From: Gymnogyps californianus
Taxonomy: Eukaryota > Chordata > Aves > Accipitriformes > Cathartidae
DNA: 64,000 nt
NCBI RefSeq assembly: GCF_018139145.2
Contig: NC_059471.1
Coordinates: forward strand, 101,620,914 to 101,684,913
Reading direction: 5' to 3'
The notes below the pieces were generated by a model that did no database searches, was not told the origin of the DNA, and saw only the letters and a program-made list of their open reading frames with translations. Below are positions 55,841 through 64,000 of this stretch, one piece after another. The position numbers and the translations under genes are program-made. How positions within the stretch are numbered: position 1 is the stretch's first letter; each line of letters opens with the position of its first letter.

Positions 55841-57745
55841 AGAAGGTTTCCTTATGAGCTCCTGAAATGTTGTGCTGGGAGGCACCTGCTTGCCGGGGCG
55901 CTCGGTGCTCCTTGTCCCCGTCCCCCCCGCCAAACGCTCCCGCTGTGGACCGCTGAGAAATGAGTCCTGAAATAGTTTGCCACATATTAAACAATCTCAT
56001 TGGTTTTATACTAAATATTGAATATTCGCAAAGGCATTTTTAAAAGTCGTAATTTTTAAGATCATTTGGAACAGGAACTAGAAAATTCAGTTCAGGTCAT
56101 TCCTATGCTGCCAATGTCTTATTTGCACCTGACAAAAAAGGGCTGAGTTTTATCAAGTATTTGCTAACAACCATTGCATCGATAAAAAGAGAGAGACAGA
56201 GAGGTTTTTTTCTTCGCATTTCCTTAGAAAAAAATCACTCATTATGTTTGACCTTTGGGATCAGGATATTATTTCAAACCAAAATTATCATTTCCATGCA
56301 TTATTTTTTTTTCTAAAATAAAGAATGATTCTAAGAAACTTAGAAAATAATACATAATAACTCTAATCAGGTGCCATATAGATTCATTGTCCAAACGCTG
56401 TTAAGAAAGAATCTAAATCTTAATTTAAAAGGCCAATTTTGTTTGATTGATGCAGCAGAAGTAGGTAATTCAGATACCTGGCAGTGCTGCAACTCTGATA
56501 CTCTTCTCGCTTCTCTGGAAATACTATTTTTAAGAGCTAAAGAGTACAACAAAGTACTAGATAACTCCAGTCAGCAAGTCCCAACTTACCTGTTTAGTGG
56601 TTTTTTCTAATGTAAATGTTTGTATTTCTGTTTCTATTGTCTGTGACTTTTAACTCTAGTTTCTTTTCTGGGCTGTGTAATTTTTATACTTGTTTCTAAT
56701 ACTTTCTTCATGCGTCTTATCACTGAGGTTGCCTTCAGTGTAATCTGAAAATGGTGATTTAAAATATTTGTCCTGTAAGAGACAACTGACCCTGGATTCA
56801 CGAAGGTTTTTCGTCCCTTAAAATGCTAGCATATATTTCCTTAAATGAATATGCAAACATTTGCATCGCAGGGAGGTGAGGGTAATGCCCCGATTTTCCC
56901 CTTTCCCTTTCTTGTGCCTTTAATATATGTGCATCCATTAAGGTTTTACGGTAACTTTTTAAGAACTGGGCGAGTGCATTGGGTTCGCAGTTGCTGATCT
57001 TGTGAGCCAGCGTGCCTCATGACACAATGCTGTGCGAGGAGAAGACTTCCTAGCTTAAATGTTTCAAGCAGGGACTAATTTGTGCCAAGATCAGGGAAAT
57101 TCGAAAAGCGCAACGCTAAGCGAAGCACAGGCCACAGAAATGCATTACGGCACACAGAGGAGAACAAAAACCTAAAAGCCTGGGCCGCAGAGGAATGGGA
57201 AAGAGGAAGTTGAAATAGATACGTAAAGAGGGAATTTTGACACAGTGATTTTAACTTTACATGTGGAAGTGAAAATGAGGGTTATCGGTGACAAATGGGA
57301 GAGCACTGAAGTGAGAAACGCAGCCTCCTATAGAAGGAAAGGCTGTGAAATACCTGAGGCTGGAGACCTCTCTCGTGTTATGGGAGGTAGCTACGGCTGG
57401 GGAATAAGCATCAGAGACAGATCAAGTAAAGGAGCTGCTGATCCTGTTTGGAAAGAACACGTGTAATTAGAAACTAATAGAAATAAGACCGGGCCGTGAC
57501 AAGTTTCAGCCAATTATAACTGCATGGACATAAGCTAGAAAACGCTAAGAGGAAGGAAAAATATCGAGCTGTAACTCAGAGGACATGATGCAGGACTACT
57601 TCCTCTTAGAATGTGTAAAAGAGGAAATAAAAACTAGCTAGATTTTTTTTTCTCTTTTTTCTTTTTTTTTGGAAGTAGTCCTGAGGTCACTACCGTAGAC
57701 TTAATTGGGGGAACAGCAACGGATTCTAAAAAAAGTATGATGGGA

Positions 57746-57846
57746 GACCTAATTCAAGCTTTTACTTTTGCCAGAGTAAATCAAGAGACACACCAGACGT
57801 CCATTCGATTGTAGCAGGGTAAAATTGTTTTGAGAATTCAGTCCCG
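57746..57846. repeat. Old palindromic amniote element (second type), diverged
   Basis: CCTAATTCAAGCTTTTACTT then GCCAGAGTAAATCAAGAG, and on the other side GGGTAAAATTGTTTTGAGAA then TTCAGTCCC. This follows the arms of a known sauropsid inverted-repeat element (GGCCTGATTC, CACCAGTGTAAATCAGGAG, GTGTAAAATTGGTGTGAG, GAATCAGGCCC). Divergence is high and the family name is not certain. Confidence 0.4.
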
Positions 57847-58738
57847 CTCAACAAGATAAGATAAAATAAAATTTTTCATCGTTTAACCGGCGTGAACATT
57901 GTAGATACAAGTCAGAAAATTCAAGGTTCGATATCTATATATCTCTCAGCACATTGCATCAAAAATGCAGTGAATCCTGTGCTCCTAAATATTTGTTTGA
58001 TAGATGCTGGCACCAAGGAGCTACAGCACAAGCATTTCGGACCAGGTGAAAGCCTTTGTCTGAGCGATTGCAGATTTCATTAGTTCAGATCACGATTTCC
58101 ATCCATCAGGTTGCGGGTGAGGTCTTAAGTCAACGATTTGCTTTCATGCTTCTAAAGGAAAAAAAGAAATTGTTCAGTACATTGTGATTAAGCATTCGAT
58201 TGAGGCCTGCTTTTCCATGGACTTACTCTGAATTTATGCTGGGGCAGCTCTGTTCAGAGCGGTGGGAGGAAAAGACAGGGAACTGGTGCAGCTGTGGGGA
58301 CTCTGGCCCTCTGCGTCCATGAGATCATTGGCTCGGTTTTGTTTTCTCTTGAATTTTACATTTCCATCATTGTGCTGACTCTGCTGTCGCTTAAAAGTAA
58401 TGCTACTGATGTAAATCTGACCAGAATCAGTTCCTGTTACTTGAATTTATTTATTGACAATTACAGAAGTATATTTTGGAAAGCTTATTTCATGTATTTT
58501 TCATGTGGGAGTACACATTATGCCGTGTATTTCAGAGGTGCGTCAATGTAAAAACTTTTCTGTAGCTCTGCAAACTAGAAATGGAAGCGATTCCTGTTTT
58601 CCCCAAACAGCTTCTTAGTCTACATAGATTTTTACTGTTGCTGCTTTCTCCTCTTTTTTCATGTTACTTGTTGATCTTCTGCACCCCAAATTAAATGTCA
58701 CGTAAGGAAGCTGAGGTTTCTGCTCCTTGATTTCATAG

Positions 58739-58969
<231 letters not shown>

Positions 58970-61900
58970 TGAAGACGGCATCTATCGAGTTTTCTGCAGC
59001 AGGGAATGCTGCGAGATCTGGCACAGGCTGATTCCAAAGGCACAGAATTAGCTATATGTTTGTCCTTGTTTATCCTAGCCCGTCCTCCGTCTTACTTCAG
59101 TTTTTAAACAGTAAAATCTCACGTGGGAAAAAAAATATCACATAGACAGCAAGTCACATTTTGACTCTGGAAGCTGCCCTGTCAAATTTAGAACAGCACA
59201 ATATTACCCACGTTTAAGTTTAAATAGCATATTTTCAATTTAAAATAAGAATTTTCAGCTTGTGTGAAGACTCATGACCATCTCAGGGCTCCCAGGCACT
59301 CTCTGCAAAAGCTGGTCTCTGTAACAGAGTGAGTCAACCTAAAATTACAAGTAATTCCTGCATACGTCTAAAAAATTTCCAGGTTCATCATGACCTGATG
59401 AAGGCACAGGGCACTTTTTCTGATCTTTCTTTCTCTGAAATAGATGTAGAACAATATGCAGTAGTCCTGTTATTTAATGTGCTCCTGCAAAGTGAATAGG
59501 ATAGACCAGAACAGAACAGATGAGCTTAATATCTGACTTGCTGTATCTCTGTGATAACCAGTAATTACTAATATGTAAATAAAAAGGCCTTATGAGCATA
59601 AACAACAAATAAGAATCGAAGTTGACTTAGACTAGAACTATATAAAAATGTTGTTAGGAAGCTGCAAATAGTACCTGACACGTGCAGCTCATGTCACATG
59701 TGAGTGGGCAGGTGTATAAACCTTGATCCAAAAGCCCGTAAAATCAACAGAAAGACCCTTCGCAACTTCACTCTTTGGCTCCGGTCCATAATCTTAAACC
59801 CCATAAATTCCAAGCAATCATATTTATCTTTCTATTACAAGACTATTTTAAGCACTCCTCTTGCATTATTGCCCTTGTTGCTTTGAGTAGAGTCCCTTTG
59901 CGTGGGTCAGGGAGGTTCAGTCAAACCCACAGAAGAGAAGCTGGCGAGCTGGCGCTCAGAAAAAGCTTGGAAAAGAGATCAGCCTCTCTTAAGGTCAAGA
60001 ATGAAGAACTGTCGCATCTTCCATGTGACTTTATGTGATATTTACTTACGTATTTTTCTTCTGTTTCATTCATATCTTTAAGTAAAATCGGAACGTAACA
60101 TTATGGTATTCCAAACACAGCGTTGTTTAGGGATGATTCAGTGCTGTAACACTCACAAATCAAAATGATAGTGTCTACTGCAGTTAAGTAGGTTTCTGTA
60201 TACTAACTACCTTTTTGAGCAGTTTGTGCGACGGTGTCTCTCTGAACCAGATTGAGTACTCAGGGCTCGCTGACCCCTCCTCGCCATTTTCCCCTCCCTC
60301 TCTCCCCATGTGAGCATCCAAGCCATCTCCTGATGTGTGGTTGCATGCGTGGTTCTTACAAACACAAAAGGAGTTACGAGCATGCTTCAGGAGAGAGTTA
60401 CAAAGGTGACCCACTTCTGCTCGCTTGCTCGCTCTCAAAACGTTTTATTCCAAATGGGAGATGGGTCAGGCTTCAGACCGAGGAAGTTATCCTGATTATA
60501 CACAACAGCCTTGATTTGCCTTTGAAGAGAAATGCATCTGTAGATATTCTTCCAATATAAACACAGTCAGCAATTGTGGAAGAGCATGGCCCTGTTGAAA
60601 CGTAGGTGCAAGCAGTAAATACATTTTAAGAATAAAATACCACTCCAGTCCCTCTGTATCCTGCAGCATTTTTAGCTGAGGATACAGAGGGAGATGTCTT
60701 TTAAATCGTGTTCTTTGGGCTGTCTTCAAAATGCACTTGGTGGAAAACACCCGCAGCTGAGAACGTAGCTTCGTAATGCTAGCAAAGAATAATAATAGGG
60801 TAATGCAGAGAAAATTATATCCATTTACTGAAAACATGAGAGATGCTGTAATGTCTAAAAGTATCAGTCATTAAACATGTTCATTTGTTATATTAAAGGT
60901 ACCACCTTTTCAGTAAATGGAATTTGCATTATGATTCAGAGATGACTGTTTAGAAGATTCAAATGAATAGCTGGCAAAGTGGCGGAGAAGCTAATAAAAA
61001 CAAACCTGTAGTTCAGTTCCTGGCCATGGTAATGAAGCTAGAAATCATAACAGTGAAGTGTGTGAGTTTCAAGGTCAAAATCCAGCAGCTGAGAGAGAAC
61101 AGTCCCTATTCATACAGAAAAGCTTGGCAGGGAGCGTTGTTGAGCCCCTTACCCTGTTATAAGCAGTTGCTAGTAGCCGGTCACTCACACACAGACATAA
61201 ACCTTTTCTGTCATGTGATATTCAGGTGCTCGGGATCCTTTAAGCGATGGAGTGATTTGGGAACGCTGCATGCTATTAGTCAGTCTTCGAGGTTAAATCT
61301 CATCACCTCCATTGGCCGCCCATCTTTGGAGCGAGTGACTAATGTATGCTTTTGTTTACTCCTGGAACAGGGGATTGTTTTCCAAAGGTGGGGATTGTTT
61401 GCATTTGGTACGGGATTTCTGAGGTGCTGTTCTGTTGAATTTGTATAAAGCCTAAAGCATAAGGTAGCTGCTTCAAAGGGCATTGCTTCCTTTGATACTT
61501 TGCTAGAGGAAAATTAACCGAAACTTTGTTTGCTGTGTAATATTTGAGTTTGAATAAGTTCAGTTGCCACCAGTGATAATGCGATGCCAGGAGTATTATG
61601 TGAACGGTGATTGAAAAGTTCACGTCGGTTACGGTCAGAGTGGGCGCTCTTTGTGTACCTCGGATGATTTAAAATCCCTGCTGGAGAATAAGGAACGGCT
61701 TCCACCCGTGACAGTTCCCTGTGCATCGGTTATCACCCACGTGTAACTATCCCCATTAAAAGGCTTGCCAAACCGATGGCAAGCCACTGCTCTCTGCCTT
61801 CTAAGAGAGTAGGAAATTGTCGTTCCTGACATTCTTAATAAATAGTTTAAATTTTCTTCCACGGGCTTTAAATGAAATCTAGCAAGACAGTCTGACAGCT

Positions 61901-62127
61901 GTTTCAAACGTAAGACTATTGCTCAGTGAATAAGCAGCTCTGCACTGACTGTGAGAGCGTTACAGCGATTCCCCCCATTCAGGGGTCCGATCCTGTCTGT
62001 CGGTCAGAGCAGACGCACCAACCAAATATTGGCCAAAGCTTAAAGAACCGAACTGCGTTTCAGCATTCGTTTCGTATCTAACAGCAAGCAGTTGTCCCGC
62101 GTTGCTCTGCCTGTCGTTCAGAATTAC

Positions 62128-62151
62128 AAAAAAAAAAAAAAAAAAAAAAAA
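62128..62151. repeat. A24 homopolymer
   Basis: Twenty-four consecutive As with no retroposon body recognised upstream. A decayed poly(A) tail or a simple slippage tract are both possible. Confidence 0.85.
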
Positions 62152-63559
62152 GCACTTGATTTTCTTGACACCCGGAATGGGAGCTGAGAATATCGCAGGT
62201 CGCCCAAAACATCGAGATGTTGTATGAAAGCAATTTGGCTCGCTTTCCCGAACAAAACAGATTTACATTGGAATTGGCTGGGCTCCAGAGTTACTATTCC
62301 TCACCCTAGTTTGAGAATGCTACTGGGAAAACCTGCCCGTCTGGCTTGTAAGCCCGAGTAAGTAATTTCTGAAAGAAAAATGTAGTTTAAAACTTCAGCT
62401 GACCTCAGCCCCCCTTGCCTGATTACCTGGTTAAAAAAAATTAATCTTTATTTTTCTCCCTCCGTTCGTAAACACTTCAAACCTCAAAATGTTACTACTG
62501 CAAAGTACCCTGTTTTCTTAATGTATAATGGACCGGTTTAGGTTACTATGATGAAATAAATCTGATGCAAAAAGCTTGACACCATAGAAGTTCATTGGAT
62601 AAAATTAAAAATAAACAGTTATTTTGGAGAGGGAAAGCTTTGTGGCTCAGTAAGCATTACATACTTTCCTCATGGAATCATTAATCCCAGTAACTATCTT
62701 CTTTGTAGAACGTAACATTAAATAAACCCCAACAAATAAACATGTTTTCCAGATGAAAATAATTATTAATAGGTTATCATAGTAGCAGCTAATGGGGAAG
62801 TGTCTTGGCTCGCTGCAGAAGATCTCAATCTAGAGCTAAGAGCTGGAGCTTTGTGATAGCTTTCCAGCAAGGCCTTTTTAAAAACTGCGTCTTGGAAAGG
62901 ACTGAAAATTAAGCCTACGTATATATTTCCTACTAACTATCGGGATTAGAGTCATGAATAAGTTTTGCGATAGTTTTCAATTTCCACAGAGCCAAAGAAG
63001 TACTCCTTTTTCACAGGTGTAGCTGGTAGGAGAACATGAGAGAGAGATATTACCAAGCATAATCAGAAGTTTCTGCCATCAGGACTCTTCCTTCTGGATA
63101 TAATTTTGGGGAAGAAAAATCAGTTTAATCTGGAATCTCAAAAATACTTAAAACCCAGAAATTACTGGCCTGGATTCTGAGTCCGATTATTTTTATTGGT
63201 CTTCTGAAGTCAGAATTTTGCTCCTTCTGTGCAGCTTCAGCTTGCGGTTGCATTATTTGAGCACTTTGTAAAAAATTGTTTTATTTTTTACTTAAACGCA
63301 TTCAAAAGTATAAAAGTATGTGCAAAACAGAGGAGGATGCTATTCAACAGGATCGTAAAATCAGTATTAAGCAGCCGGCCGGGTCCTGGTCCAAGCCATT
63401 GGAATGCTTCAGGGGATGCGGTATCAGATACTGGAGTAACAATGAGCTGCGCTTGCCAGACGGGACAAAAATAGAAGAAATCCAACAGCAATCAAAACTG
63501 AAAAAAGAGTCAATTGATAGAGTTTAAAAACAACCGCTTATTTATACTTCGGGTTGATA

Positions 63560-63810
63560 AGCCTGCAGCACTAGCAGGACGCTACGGCCGGCGGGAGGGC
63601 GGTCTGGCCGTAGAGAAATGGGCAGCTCCTTCGAGCCATCCTGCAGCCCTGCCATCGCGCCAGGCGTGGGCAAGGCTGGCACGGCCCTTGGGGTGGGGAA
63701 GCTGGGCTTCTGCAATGCCACTCGCCCGGGGCTGCCGCTGCCGGTCCTGCCGCCCACGGGCAGCGGCCAAAGCTGCTGGTCCTCGCCCCGGGTGTGTGTT
63801 AGAGGGTTGG
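63560..63810. other. GC-rich intronic patch near the window end
   Basis: About 250 bases with raised G, C and CpG (GCTACGGCCGGCGGGAGGGC, GCTGCCGCTGCCGGTCCTGC). No exon signal is convincing. It could be an intragenic island or local composition. Confidence 0.4.
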
Positions 63811-64000
63811 TGTTTAGCACAGGACTCTTCTCCCTCCGGTCTGGTCTGAATGGTGAATTTTCCTCTAAAAGGCAGAGGCCAGAAGCGGTAATTTTATTTT
63901 TAAGTGACGTAGGGTTGCTTAGTTGCGTCATTAATTTTAATCGAGATTTCTGTGTAAACCGAGTAGCCGTGGAAGAATTCAGCGTGCAGACTCCCCGCAC

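Noticed and set aside
62021..62036. CCAAATATTGGCCAAAG as an SRF CArG box.
   Set aside because: There are seven A/T bases between CC and GG, not six, so it is not a consensus CArG box.

Overview
This window is an internal piece of a vertebrate RUNX1 gene, read on the + strand. It most likely comes from a bird. The evidence is two coding exons whose products match the start of the RUNX1 protein and most of its Runt DNA-binding domain, with exact splice sites, in a compact genome with few repeats. The recognisable repeats are decayed CR1 LINE pieces and old amniote palindromic elements, as expected in a sauropsid. The species cannot be named from the sequence alone.

Layout: about 1-51.7 kb is intronic sequence between the distal promoter (P1, not in the window) and the proximal promoter (P2). 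No exon is visible there. It holds four CR1 remnants (all antisense to RUNX1), a MIR-like scrap, two copies of an old palindromic element, a degraded tRNA-like relic, several microsatellites and short motif clusters that could be enhancers. From about 48.97 kb the sequence turns abruptly into a CpG island that runs with dips to about 55.65 kb. The P2 promoter lies inside it (about 51.4-51.76 kb) with CGG and pentanucleotide arrays, an inverted CCAAT box, an octamer and a TCACGTGA E-box. A 5' leader of about 1.6 kb with several upstream ATGs runs to the RUNX1b start codon at 53,355.

The P2 coding exon ends at 53,624. The next exon is 58,739-58,895. A splice acceptor inside the P2 exon (AG at 53,369-53,370) would join P1 transcripts to the same exon in the correct frame. 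The window ends inside the following intron, so the rest of the Runt domain and the transactivation part lie downstream.

How it works together: one gene uses two promoters to make N-terminal variants of the same transcription factor. The CpG island and leader mark the proximal promoter, and the long upstream intron is where P1-to-P2 regulatory elements would lie. I found no previously undescribed multi-gene system. The most useful leads are regulatory: the P2 leader with its upstream ORFs, motif clusters near P2, and the apparent absence of the tiny P1-specific second exon from where the human gene layout would place it.
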